Source: Rutidosis leptorrhynchoides (lineage: Eukaryota; Streptophyta; Magnoliopsida; Asterales; Asteraceae). From it: a DNA stretch of 64,000 nucleotides. The position numbers and the translations under genes are program-made. Shown in pieces: positions 11,815 to 23,343 of this stretch. Under the pieces are notes generated by a model. That model was given only the letters and a program-made list of their open reading frames with translations, ran no database searches and was not told the origin of the DNA. Each line of letters opens with the position of its first letter. The stretch's first letter is position 1. The stretch is taken from the NCBI RefSeq assembly GCF_046630445.1, contig NC_092340.1:34184001-34248000 (forward strand), read 5' to 3'.

Positions 11815-13536
11815 TGTGACGATCGCTCCAAATCCATATGGACGAATACGTCATTCATCGATTTCATTGCGAGGTATTTGACCTCTATATGATACGTTTT
11901 ATAAACATTGAATTCTTTTGAAAAGGTATACCATAATGAATATTTAAATCCAAGGTTTTCGACATCTGATGATTTCTACATATAGACAATCACCGTAAAT
12001 AATAGTTTACAATAATACTTCCGTTGACAATGCAGTCAAAATAGATACATGATGATGGTTTTGTGAAAGCAACGTTTTCTTGAATAAAGCATGTATGACT
12101 CCATGCACAAAGCTTGTCTAACATATAAGCAAACAGCGGAAGACTTCTAGGGAACCTGAGAATAAACATGCTAACAAGTGTCAACACAAAGGTTGGTGAG
12201 TTCATAGTTTTAATGTATCACATAATCTGTATATAAAGGTGGATCACAAGATTTCAGTTGTTTCATCCAGAAACGTTTATCAAAATATTCTACAAGATTG
12301 AGCACCCTGGTAACTAAACTTTAACGTATATATAATAAGTACCCATGTTTTAACATACATGCAACCAACATGTACACGCAAACCAATGTGTACTAATCTC
12401 AAATAGCATACATCTGTTTTATAGTTCAGGCTAGGGTTTCTATAGCTGGAACAGATGGGGATGTCAAGCCCTATGGATCCATATACCACTATTCGTGCCC
12501 ACCAGTTCTTAAAACTGGCAGTTACTAGTTACCAAAGCTAAGGGATTTTCGGTTCAAACTTGGTGTAGAATTTAGTATGTACTTGTATCCATTGCGTTTA
12601 AAATAAAGTGTATGTATTCTCAGCCCAAAACTATAGATTGTAAAAGCAATTAAAAATGGAGCATATGAAACTCACCTTAGCAGCACAAAAAGTCGTTCAC
12701 CGAAATGTGACCGAAACTCGGAATATTAAATAATCGTAGATCTCAACCTAGAAAACATATGTTGGTCAATAAATGTCTATCAAGCTAGGTCAGGTTATAG
12801 TGTATCACAATCCTAATGCTCGAGATCGACATACAAAATTTATCCAAAGTTGTTTCAAAAAGTCAATTTTTACAGTTGTTTAACAAAACGAGATGTGCCT
12901 TATATAAGGATTCATTTACTCGGCTAGTAGTATTCAAAAATCCAATTTATCAATCTCATAAACAGGTTTTTTAAATCTTAATTGCAGATTCAAAAGCAAT
13001 TCCAATTATCATTAATCATAATTCAGTTGTCCATATCTTTTAATTCGTTCATCGAAATTACGCGATTTCTAAATGAAAAGTTATTGATTTTTCGCCAGCT
13101 TTCCAAAAACATGCATATCATATACCTTTTATCAGTAATATATGTATTTAATTCGTGATTCATCATAAACTATTTAATGACGAAATTTAGCATACAAGCA
13201 TGCATAAATATATATACTCGAGCATTAGACATGGATACACTATTAATATATAAAATATAAGATATGAATGCTCACTTATCAATATTGTGATTCAATATTG
13301 CAGGAAAGTACGTAGACGCAACAGAGATGATAAACACTAGGTTTGACTTGCAAATATTACCCACGGACATTACCCATAACCTCCATAGCTATAACCCATA
13401 GTTTTCTTAACTCTATCCCGCTCGAAAACTTGTTTTGAAAGTGACACGCTCATGACCTCGTCGTAGTATTTTATGTATAATACTAATAATAATACTACTA
13501 ATAATAATAAGATTAATAATAATATTAATCTTAATC

Positions 13537-13605
<69 letters not shown>

Positions 13606-14255
13606 TAAATAATTATATAACAGAGGGAGTAAGATATAAAATATGTGTGTGTGTACGTCGAGCAAACTGGCCAATTTATAGAAGGTTTCTGAATCCTGAC
13701 TGCCATGCGATCGCATGGGATGCCCTGACAGCTCACAAACTTTTGTTGTTTTGTTTGTCGACATAATATTAATTATATTTATAATATATATAATTTATAT
13801 TAATTATATATATATTATATTATATTCTCGTGCATAGGTGACTTGAAATTTTTGTTCCGATAAGTCATACATCGTCACTCGACTTATGTCCCGGTTCCGG
13901 ATTTTCGAACGTCCTTTCGTACGCTGAGAAAACTTGTACTTTACGTTTCGCAACTCTTACCTTTGTCAAAATATAGACTTAAATTATCCATAAACTATAT
14001 CACTTGAAATATAACTTAAACATTTGAGTGTTTTCGTCATTTACTTCAATAAATCATCTTCTCGTTATTTACAACAATAATAGTATTATCAAACATTTAA
14101 TAACCAAGTTAATATAAACACGTTTTAAATACACGTCGCAAGTTATTCATACAATTAATATTCCAACTTATCATAAATATTCAAATAGATATTTAAACCA
14201 ATAAGTTTAATGTACGGTATCAACAATTAATACATTGTTACGTTTTCAGGTTATA

Positions 14256-14330
<75 letters not shown>

Positions 14331-14491
14331 TACATATAATTGTTTGCGAATCGTCGAGAACAAACGAAGGGTAATTGAACATATGAAAGTAGTTCAAAAA
14401 TTTTGAGATTCAGTTTTACAGACTTTGCTTATCGTGTCGGAAACGTTAATCATTAAGTTTAAATTTGGTCCGAATTTTTAAGGTCATCACA
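11815..14491 (-). repeat. E2 3' LTR, 2677 bp
   Basis: Runs TGTGACGATCGC to TCATCACA on the plus strand. It contains an (AAT)n tract at about 13481-13605, a long (TA)n at about 14258-14325, and one CCATGCGATCGCATGG palindrome at 13703-13718, 23 bp from a TATAAATT box read on the minus strand at 13680-13673. The (AAT)n tract creates asparagine- and tyrosine-run open frames that are not genes. Confidence 0.92.
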
Positions 14492-17259
14492 GTACCTACC
14501 TGTTAAAGAAATTTCGTCCCGAAATTTGAGTGAGGTCGTCATGGCTAACAATAAAAATGTTTTCATGACGAATATGAGTTGATAAATAGAATTTTATCAC
14601 CGTTGAATAATATGGATAAAACAATCCAATTACTCGAAGCGTATGAGAGAAGTTATCGTAAAAGAGTGAAATGAAGAATAAAGATTCGTCTTAACTTTTG
14701 ACGTAGTAACGCTTGATTTCCAGAATTTTAAGGAATAGAAAATCTTCATAATCTAGATAAGATTTGATTCTTCAAAATTTAAGGAAATTAAGATTTCTTT
14801 AAATGCATAATATGCCTCGATTGCTATGTCTGATATTTCGCTATAAATTGACCTCTCCCGTTTCATTATTTTCATCACTCCTACATCTTCTTCCTCAATT
14901 CATACTTTCAAAAGATTGTGAAAATGCTTCATCTAGTTCTGATTCTTGATATATTCCTAACTTTCATATCTGTCATTCTTCTTTTTCATCTACTACCAGA
15001 GGAATTTATTTACTTTTACTATTACCTTGGGGTTATAGTGTTTTTAATTCTCCCGTGCCTTTACGTTGCAATACGTATCGATATGCACGGTTTGTAATTT
15101 ATGTGTTGTTATCGGGCTTTATATTTTCCATTATATTTCGGAGCTTCATGCATTCATTTTCTCTTCCCGACTTTAAGTCAAGCGAATAATGGCTAGAATT
15201 CGTAGGTATGAAGTTTTGGATGAACATAACTAATGTTCTAAGAAAGAAATTATAATGGCACGATCTTGATTTGTCAAATTACCAGAATATCTGGAAAAGA
15301 CCGAATCATCAAGAAAAATATTTTCTTGATATGTTTAGAGGTTAAATAGAATGAAAGAGTTATGTAATATGGTTCATGATGAGGTTGTGATCTGTGAATC
15401 ATCGCGTTCCATTAAAAACTCAGCATGACTTACTGTAATATAATTACGTTGATCAAGTGTCATTATATTATACTAACTCATGCTTCAGTTCCCAACACTA
15501 CTTCAAAAACATCCATTTTTCAAAATTTTCAGAATTTAGAAACTAAAATAGTTTCTTTTATGATGTAACACAGATAGCGCGAAGAGATAAATAATTTCGA
15601 ATAATAATAGTTATGAAGATATCTTCAGAAATATCGAAGATATTTATAATGAAAGATATAATGATATCTTAGAATTTCTAATATCGAAGGATGATGAAGA
15701 AGATTTGTTCGTAACAGTTTTGAGTCAGGAGCAAGGTATTCGTTAATGACTTCAGCAGATACTGAATCATTTGTATTCTTTGAAGGCAGGTTTAGTCTTT
15801 GTGATTTGTCCACATCCTCCTTCATGATTTGCTCAATCCGTTTTTCAGTACCAAACTTTCACTTTTTCTGTGTTTTTCCAACACACTACTCTTTATCATC
15901 AAACTTTCGACTGTTAAAGTCGTTTACAGTTTTTGCTGCTTCATCAGCATTTTTCCAAAATTCGGAGAACTAGTTTCGCAGTTTGGGTGTTTTTTAGAAA
16001 CTTCACATTCGAAATAAGTAAGTCTAGGAGATAGACATTATATGTATATATATAACTGTTGGCGTAGAATTGCTGCGAAATTCGAAATACTGATTGCTAA
16101 TTCTCGGTAGTTGGTATGGCAATTACCGTTACAAGATGTGGATGAGTACATGATAGGGTTTCAATGAACAATTATAATAGTTTTTCGGAGAGACTTTAAG
16201 TCACAGATTAATGAATTTGCTGGTACATTTACTGTTAATGTGGTGGAACATGAAAGGTTCTCCGGTAACAAAAACGTATATACCAAAGTTATAATAAGGT
16301 TAATCTGAAAAGTTGAAGTTGACTGGTTGAAAGTGTGATAAAACTAGATACTTTGAAAAGGGATTGCAAGATTATTTTCGGTAATAACAATGCTAAAGAA
16401 TCTTTCACAGTTTTGAGGTCAAAGTATAGCTTTGAAAGATGTAGAGATCTAAGAATGATGTCACCGGTTCAGAGTTATGACTTGAATTCTGATCCGTCAA
16501 TATCAGAATATGTAATTGAATTTGTATGAAAATGATTGTATATCGTTGTTAGTATGGTTAATTATTTTTGAATCAAAGTTGAAGAATGTACAGTGTAACA
16601 TATTAATTGCGAACTTAAATATTTCTCAGGTATTACCTACCCGTTAAAGATTTCACAATTAATACTTTGTACAAAAGAATTTTTATTACCGTCTTTATGA
16701 AAATATATGTGTATATTTTCTTCAGATGTAATACAGATTTAATGAGTTAATATCATATTAAGCTCATTTGATTTTCGGCTTGACTTAGAAATGATTAATC
16801 TCTAAAACATTAAAGATTACATAATCTTTGCGGAGTATTTCGCTAATGTAATCGATACTTTGTTATTTATTCTTATTCCTCGGTGAAGGATGTTGATGCT
16901 CGTGGAATTTTTGTGAACCTTACAAGGCACAGATGATGTTTTCTGGAAAGTTTCGAGTACATCGAAAATGAAAATGTAAAATCAATTATGTAATTGAATA
17001 ATACACTTGGTTTATTATGAAATGAAATTCATTAAGTTGAAACAGAGATTGTAGTTAACAATGGTTAAGTTGTTAAGGAAGGATGTACATCATTGCATAT
17101 TAGTAATATGAACTAACTGAGTAGTACCTACCAGTTAAGATTTACACGTAATAGCTTAGTACGAAAAGATTTATTTTGATTTCAAAATTCATATATATTA
17201 AATATACATAAAATTTCTTCAGGGAAAATGAGTTAATACTTCATCGGTTATTGTTGCTG

Positions 17260-17790
17260 GTATTTCTTGGTAACTACGGTGCGTATGACGTTGATGCTCG
17301 TGGAACAGATTGTGAAGTTGAGGTTTGCGATGCAGTTGTTGTTGGTGGTGGTAATGGTACTGTTGGTGTTGTTGTCGGTGATACTGTTGATGCCGGTAAT
17401 GCTGCTGGTGCTTGTAACCTTTGCACCATATTCTCCAAAGCCACTACCCGAGCGTGAAGTTCGTTGACTTCTTCTATTACACCGGGATGATTGTTTGTTC
17501 GGACGAGCGGATGAATAAGATTCAGAATTTGAGATAGTATATTATCGTGACGAGATACTCTGGAAATGAGAGAGAAAATGGTGTCTCGAACAGGTTCACC
17601 GGTAAGTGCTTCATGTTCTTTGCCAAGAGGGAAATTTGGTGGATGGAAGGGATCACCTTCTTCTTGTCTCCAATGATTAAGTAGATTACGAACTCATCCC
17701 CAATTCATCCAGAATAGATGATGGCTAATTGGTTGGTCCATTCCGGTTACACTGCTTTCGGAGCTCGAGTGGAAATCCATATCGGAATAG
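17260..17790 (-). pseudogene. E2 pre-gag ORF remnant (coiled coil, Pro/Thr-rich)
   Basis: Reading the minus strand leftwards from about 17790 gives a coding-like, no longer whole stretch: a Ser-rich start, a middle part with DPFHPPNFPLGKEHEALTGE, then a short coiled coil (EEVNELHARVVALENMVQRL) and a Pro/Thr-rich tail of the PTTTPTVPLPPPTTT kind. It sits between primer site and the expected gag position, the same place as the acidic ORF of E1, but the two show no similarity that I can see. Treated as a fossil; function unknown. Confidence 0.5.
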
Positions 17791-18195
17791 CGGTCGGAAT
17801 CTAAGAAATTTGAACTAGATGCGGAATTTATCTTACACGGTTAGATAAAGGATTTTTGATATGAAATAATTTTTGGATATCAGATGATATTCTAATTATA
17901 TAGAATACCAATATATAGTACAAGGGATCCGCAATTTACGGAGGAACTTTCGAAAGCTGTCAGGAAAAGTTTACAGCAACAGATATGCTAAGATATGAAT
18001 TTTGTATATACACTATCTATGCAATCAATGCAGTAAGACGCGTTTAGACTAAGAATGATAAGCAGGTAATTTCCGATAATAAATGATAAGCAAAACTTTT
18101 GACATGCAGACACAGTCGAAGTCCAGACTTACGAATGCATCCTAACAACTATCAGTTAGACACACTCATGCAAGACCTGGTTTGCTAGGACCAAC

Positions 18196-18207
18196 GCTCT
18201 GATACCA
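18196..18207 (-). other. E2 primer-binding site (initiator-Met tRNA)
   Basis: The minus strand reads TGGTATCAGAGC, two bases from the right LTR, identical to the E1 and E4 sites and followed by the same GTTGGTC-type extension. Confidence 0.88.
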
Positions 18208-18209
18208 AC

Positions 18210-20808
18210 TGTGACGATCGCTCTAAATCTATATGGACGAATACGTCATTCATCGATTTCATTGCGAGGTATTTGACCTCTATATGATACGTTTTATAAA
18301 CATTGCATTCTTTTGAAAAGGTATACCATAATGAATATTTAAATCCAAGGTTTTCGACATCTGATGATTTCTACATATAGACAATCACTGTAAATAATAG
18401 TTTACAAGAATACTTCCGTTGACAATGTAGTCAAAATAGATACATGATGATGGTTTTGTGAATGCAATGTTTTCTTGAATAAAGCATGTATGACTCCATG
18501 CACAAAGCTTGTCTAACATATAAGCAAACAGCGGAAGACTTCTAGGGAACCTGAGAATAAACATGCTAACAAGTGTCAACACAAAGGTTGGTGAGTTCAT
18601 AGTTTTAATGTATCGCATATTCTGTATATAAAGGTGGATCACAAGATTTCAGTTGTGTCATCCAGAAATGTTTATCAAAATATTCTACAAGATTGAGCAC
18701 CCTGGTAACTAAACTTTAATGTATATATAATAAGTACCCCTGTTTTAACATACATGCAACCAACATGTACACGCAAACCAATGTGTACTAACCTCAAATA
18801 GCATACATCTGTTTTATAGTTCTGGCTAGGGTTTCTATAGCTAGAACAGATGGGGATGTCAAGCCCTATAGATCCATATACCACTATTCGTGCCCACCAG
18901 TTCTTATAACTGGCAGTTACTAGTTACCAAAGCTAAGGGATTTTCGGTTCAAACTCGGTGTAGAATTTAGTATGTACTTGTATCCATTGCGTTTAAAATA
19001 AAGTGTATGTATTCTCAGCCCAAAACTATAGATTGTAAAAGCAATTAAAAAGGGAGCATATGAAACTCACATTAGCAGCACAAAAAGTCGTTCACCGAAA
19101 TGTGACCGAAACTCGGAATATCAAATAACCGTAGATCTCAACCTAGAGAACATATGTTGGTCAATAAATGTCTATCAAGCTAGGTCAGGTCATAGTGTAT
19201 CACAATCCTAATGCTCAAGATCGACATACAAAAGTTATCCAAAGTCGTTTCAAAAAGTCAATTTTTACAGTTGTTTAACAAAACGAGACGTGCTTTATAT
19301 AAGGATTCATTTACTCGGCTAGTAGTATTCAAAAATCTAATTTATCAATCTCATAAACAGGTTGTTTAAATCTTAATTGCAGATTCAAAAGCAATTCCAA
19401 TTATCATTAATCATAATTCAGATGTCCATATCTTTTAATTCGTTCATCGAAATTACGCGATTTCTAAATGAAAAGTTATTGATTTTTCGTCAGCTTTTCA
19501 AAAACATGCATATCATATACCTTTTATCAGTAATATATATATTTAATTCGTGATTCATCATAAACTATTTAACGACGAAATTTAGCAAACAAGCATGCAT
19601 AAATATATATACTCGAGCATTAGACATTGATACACTATTAATATATAAAAGATAAGATATGAATGCTCACTTATCAATATTGTGATTCAATATTGCAGGA
19701 AAGTACGTAGACGTAACAGAGATGATAAACACTAGGTTTGACTTGCGAATATTACCCACGGACATTACCCATAACTTCCATAGCTATAACTCATAGTTTC
19801 CTTAGCTCTATCCCGCTCGAAAACTTGTTTTGAAAGTGACACGCTCATGACCTCGTCGTAGTATTTTATGTATAATACTAATAATAATAATACTACTAAT
19901 AATAATAAGATTAATAATAATATTAATCTTAATAATAATAATAATATAAATAATTATATAACAGAGGGAGTAAGATATAAAATGTGTGTGTGTGTACGTC
20001 GAGCAAACTTGCCAATTTATAGAAGGTTTCTGAATCCTGACTGCCATGCGATCGCATGGCTTCTCAGTGCATTTCCCATGCGATCGCATGGGATGCCCTG
20101 ACAGCTCACAAACTTTTGTTGTTTTGTTTGTCGACATAATATTAATTATATTTATAATATATATATTTTATATTAATTATATATATATTATATTATATTC
20201 TCGTGCATAGGTGACTTGAAATTTTTGTTCCGATAAGTCGTACGTCGTCACTCGACTTATGTTCCGGTTCCGACTTTTCAAACGTCCTTTCGTACGCTGA
20301 GAAAACTTGCACTTTACGTTTCGCGACTCTTACCTTTGTCAAAATATAGACTTAAATTATCCATAAACTATATCACTTGAAATATAACTTAAACATTTGA
20401 GTGTTTTGGTCATTTACTTCAATAAATCATCTTCTCGTTATTTACAACAATAATAGTATTATCAAACGTTTTATAACCAAGTTAATATAAACACGTTTTA
20501 AATACACGTCGCAAGTTATTCATACAATTAATATTCCAACTTATCATAAATATTCAAATAGATATTTAAACCAATAAGTTTAATGTATGGTATCAACAAT
20601 TAATACATTGTTACGTTTTCAAGATATAGTATATATATGTATCTATTTACATATAATTGTTTGCGAATCGTCGAGAACAAACGAAGGGTAATTGAACATA
20701 TGAAAGTAGTTCAAAAATTTTGAGATTCAGTTTTACAGACTTTGCATATCGTGTCGGAAACGTTAATCATTAAGTTTAAATTTGGTCAGAATTTTTCGGG
20801 TCATCACA
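18210..20808 (-). repeat. E2 5' LTR, 2599 bp
   Basis: Second E2 LTR, TGTGACGATCGC to TCATCACA. It has two CCATGCGATCGCATGG palindromes (20044-20059 and 20076-20091, 32 bp apart), whereas the other LTR has one. Its AAT and TA tracts are much shorter than in the 3' LTR. The nearer palindrome is again 23 bp from a minus-strand TATAAATT at 20021-20014. Confidence 0.92.
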
Positions 20809-21371
20809 CCTAGCGTGGTGTGATAGTATGTTGATTGATGTTTGTCCTCGGAAAATATTCTCTGCAGACCCGGAACACGGATGGGAGATCCGTGGGGTGG
20901 CCTCAATCAATCTGTGGATCAATCTGTATTTGATCCGTCTAGCATTCTGCTGCTAAGCGGTTAATGTTTTAGAGTGAGAAAGAACTGTGTGAAAGAGAAA
21001 TTGTACTTCTTTCTGACTGAAGTTCAGATTAGATCCTGTGAAATGTGGTGACCTATAGAGGGTCTATTTATAGGCGTAGAATGTCCGAAATTCTCGGAAT
21101 ACACGTGTCAATCGCTGATTAATTCAGTTATGCGAAATATCTGAAAGGTCGGTGGCGTGTGCTGACGTGGCTACGTACTGCTCACGCGCCTAGTAAAAGG
21201 GCTTAAACATAGAAGCTGCCTGCAGGGCTTACGCTTAACGCTGGGCGGCCTGCTGTACGCTGGACGGCAAATGCTAAAAACCGCCAAATATTGTTATCTT
21301 TTATGCTCTTTGATCCATTTTTCTTGTATAAAAATGGTATTTTTATGCGTGTATTTCCTAGGATACACCAT
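20809..21371 (+). other. Right flank of E2: continuation of the split exon, then LTR-like sequence
   Basis: Begins with the second copy of CCTAG. The first about 145 bases keep the frame of the exon fragment to the left of E2. Then follows noncoding sequence with a GGGTCTATTTATAGG TATA-like motif near 21060 and TTGTATAAAAATGG near 21330, a composition seen in degraded LTRs. No gene is recognised. Confidence 0.3.
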
Positions 21372-22035
21372 TAGATAGATTGACCACTCAAGATAAAATG
21401 TTAATATGGTACCCAAATCAGACTTTTAAATGCGCTTAATGTGGAAAGTAGAATGATTCTTCAAGACATCTATTCTTTAGATGTGACTATGCCAAAAAGG
21501 TGTGGAATGAAATGAAGTCAATGATCATATTCAGAGGTATTGGTAATGATTTGAAGGTCATAATTCGGAGATTGGCATTTTATTCTTATACAAAGCAAAT
21601 TTGGAATATCATTAATAGAATGGTGGTGGCTGATGTGGTTTATCGTATATGGCTTGAAAGGATTTGGCGTTTGTTCACAGTTAGAAGGAGATCGCCAGAA
21701 GAATTAAGTAGACATCAAAGATTTTGTTCTAGTCAAACTGTTGGCTCTCAAAGTCAAAGAGTCTGTTGTTGTCAAGCAAGTTGGAAGAATCTGGAATTCG
21801 AAATGGAATAATATGAAATTGAGTATAGTGTAGCTGTGTGTTCATTTTAATCCTAGCGTGTCATGAAAGATGAGACAGCTTTGATTAATTTGATGTTTTT
21901 GTTTTCGTTTGTTTGACGTAGCTGGGCTAGGCTCTGTTGGTTTTGTCATTTGTGTATGGAGTTTGGGATATGTCCCGCTCTAGTTTTGTATGATTCTCTG
22001 TTTATTAATACAAACCTTTCAATTTGCCTAAAAAA
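21372..22035 (+). mobile_element. LINE 3' end (5'-truncated L1-like), zf-RVT region
   Basis: The conceptual translation has the plant LINE zf-RVT signature (RLTTQDKM..W, then C...C....H.F..C.YAKKVW) followed by an arginine-rich tail to about 21811. A 3' untranslated region with FATATGTCCCGCTC-like text in other copies is represented by GGATATGTCCCGCTCTAG, and the element ends in GCCTAAAAAAA near 22035. Only the last part of ORF2 is present, as expected for incomplete target-primed reverse transcription. The cysteine cluster looks decayed. Confidence 0.65.
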
Positions 22036-22427
22036 ATTCATATGTTGTTTTATATATATCAAAATTCGACGAAAAACTCTTTGAAAAAGTTATAAAAAAC
22101 ACAAATACACGTGTATTTCGTAACAATTTATTGTTATATAAATGATGTTAATTAAGAAAATCTCGTTTATTTGTGTTATTTGTATAGTTTTTTTATGAGA
22201 TTTTAGCCAAATTTAATACTTGTAGAACAATACACGAATTTGAATGATTCATAAAGTCACTTTTAAATACGAATTATCAATAAAGATGTAAAGCTAAACT
22301 TGAATAAATTAAAAAAATATTTTCAAATATAAATAACCTAAAAATAATGGGAGGTGATCCTCACACACAATCATTATCACATATTGAATCATGTGCGCCT
22401 AATTAACTATTATACTTTTAAATATAC

Positions 22428-22490
<63 letters not shown>

Positions 22491-22491
22491 T
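22428..22491. repeat. (AAT)n microsatellite
   Basis: About 20 uninterrupted AAT/TAA units, ending directly next to the 8-bp target duplication of the MITE at 22501. Confidence 0.95.
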
Positions 22492-22500
22492 AAGTTTAAG

Positions 22501-22620
22501 GGGATGATTCTCACACACATTTTTTTGATCCTCACACACCTATTTTAACCTTTTACTCTTCTAATAATACTCAATTGGTGTGTGAGGATCAAAAAAGTGT
22601 GTGTGAGAATCATCCTCCTT
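22501..22620. mobile_element. 120-bp foldback MITE with 8-bp TSD AGTTTAAG
   Basis: The arms GATGATTCTCACACACA and GATCCTCACACACC recur inverted at the other end, so the element folds on itself. The 8-bp duplication AGTTTAAG is perfect (22493-22500 and 22621-22628), which fits hAT-type insertion. A related arm (GTGATCCTCACACACA) at about 22346 suggests a second, damaged copy upstream. Confidence 0.8.
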
Positions 22621-22739
22621 AGTTTAAGTACGTAGTATTTATATTTATATTTATTTAGATTAATTCAGATTAAAAAGTGGTGAATAATAATTACGTAGTA
22701 TCTCTCAAGACAATAAACACAATACTATTAGTTGGCGTC

Positions 22740-23343
22740 TTGGTATATAGTCCCTAAAAAAAATAGTCTGAAATCATAAAACTTTGACTCCTTTCCATCA
22801 CGCGTTCACCTTTTTTTCCTCTCATATAATTTCATTTCACTTGTTCTCTACTTTTCTATCAAACCCACCCTCTCTCATCGCCGGAGAGATTCCATTTTCC
22901 ACCGATTAACATCCTTTTTCGTCATTTTAAATTTCATTTTCAAGATTTCATATTTCATGATTTATACCATCAAATTATTGATTGATTGCAGATTCTTTTT
23001 CTTAATTTGTTGGTTCCATTCACTGTATTAAGTTTTTTTTTTTTTTCTTTTTTTCAAGAAAAAAGATTCCTACTTTCGTTTGTTCTTGAAGATAAATAAA
23101 TCATCTCGGATTTGGGATTTCTTTATTTTTTACGAATACTAGTTATTTTAGTCAAAAGTTTCGATCTTTCAAGTTATCTCCAAGGAAAATTAGGTAACTT
23201 GATCTGGGGTTCTTTAATTTCTTACAAAGATTCATCCTTTCGTTTGAAAGTTTCGATCTTTGAGGTTTTTTTGAAGATAATTCAGGTATATCGATCTAAG
23301 ATTTGTGTTTAAGCACTATAGATATACAGATTCATATATCTAG
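22740..23343 (+). promoter_or_regulatory. Promoter and 5' UTR of the RING-H2 gene
   Basis: A TATA-like CTCATATAATTTC at about 22818 is followed by a pyrimidine-rich stretch (CCCTCTCTCATCGCCGG near 22868), typical of plant leaders. No coding sequence or in-frame upstream ATG that I trust lies between it and the start at 23344. A leader intron is possible (TGATTGCAG near 22991) but not proven. Confidence 0.35.

Larger units (their letters stand above)
14492..18209 (-). other. E2 internal region, no gag-pol recognised
   Basis: From left to right it holds the polypurine tract (14492-14507, AGGTAGGTAC-type on the minus strand), AT-rich sequence, a 35-bp inverted-repeat block at 15436-15470 that is also present in E4, and two diverged copies of the E1 leader block (starting about 16630 and 17130, about 500 bp apart, each followed by GTTGATGCTCGTGGAA). 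Then come the remnant of a pre-gag ORF, a block shared with E1 and E4, and the primer site. Otherwise I see nothing coding. Confidence 0.7.
11815..20808 (-). mobile_element. E2: non-autonomous Tekay-like gypsy element with TSD CCTAG
   Basis: LTRs at 11815-14491 and 18210-20808 bracket a 3.7-kb internal region with no gag-pol domains that I can recognise. Sense is minus: an initiator-Met primer site lies inside the right LTR and a polypurine tract inside the left. The 5-bp target duplication CCTAG is perfect (11810-11814 and 20809-20813). Sampled LTR differences run near 3 percent besides microsatellite length changes, suggesting an age of the order of one million years. The internal region keeps E1-like leader blocks and a decayed pre-gag ORF, so it looks like a deletion derivative of the same lineage, dependent on another element's enzymes (inference). 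Confidence 0.9.

Noticed and set aside
13473-13766. Open frames with long Asn or Tyr runs
   Set aside because: They are translations of an (AAT)n tract inside the E2 LTR; the copy in the other LTR has a different length.
15625-16529. Short frames in the E2 internal region
   Set aside because: Both strands give similar short frames in AT-rich DNA; none resembles gag or pol.
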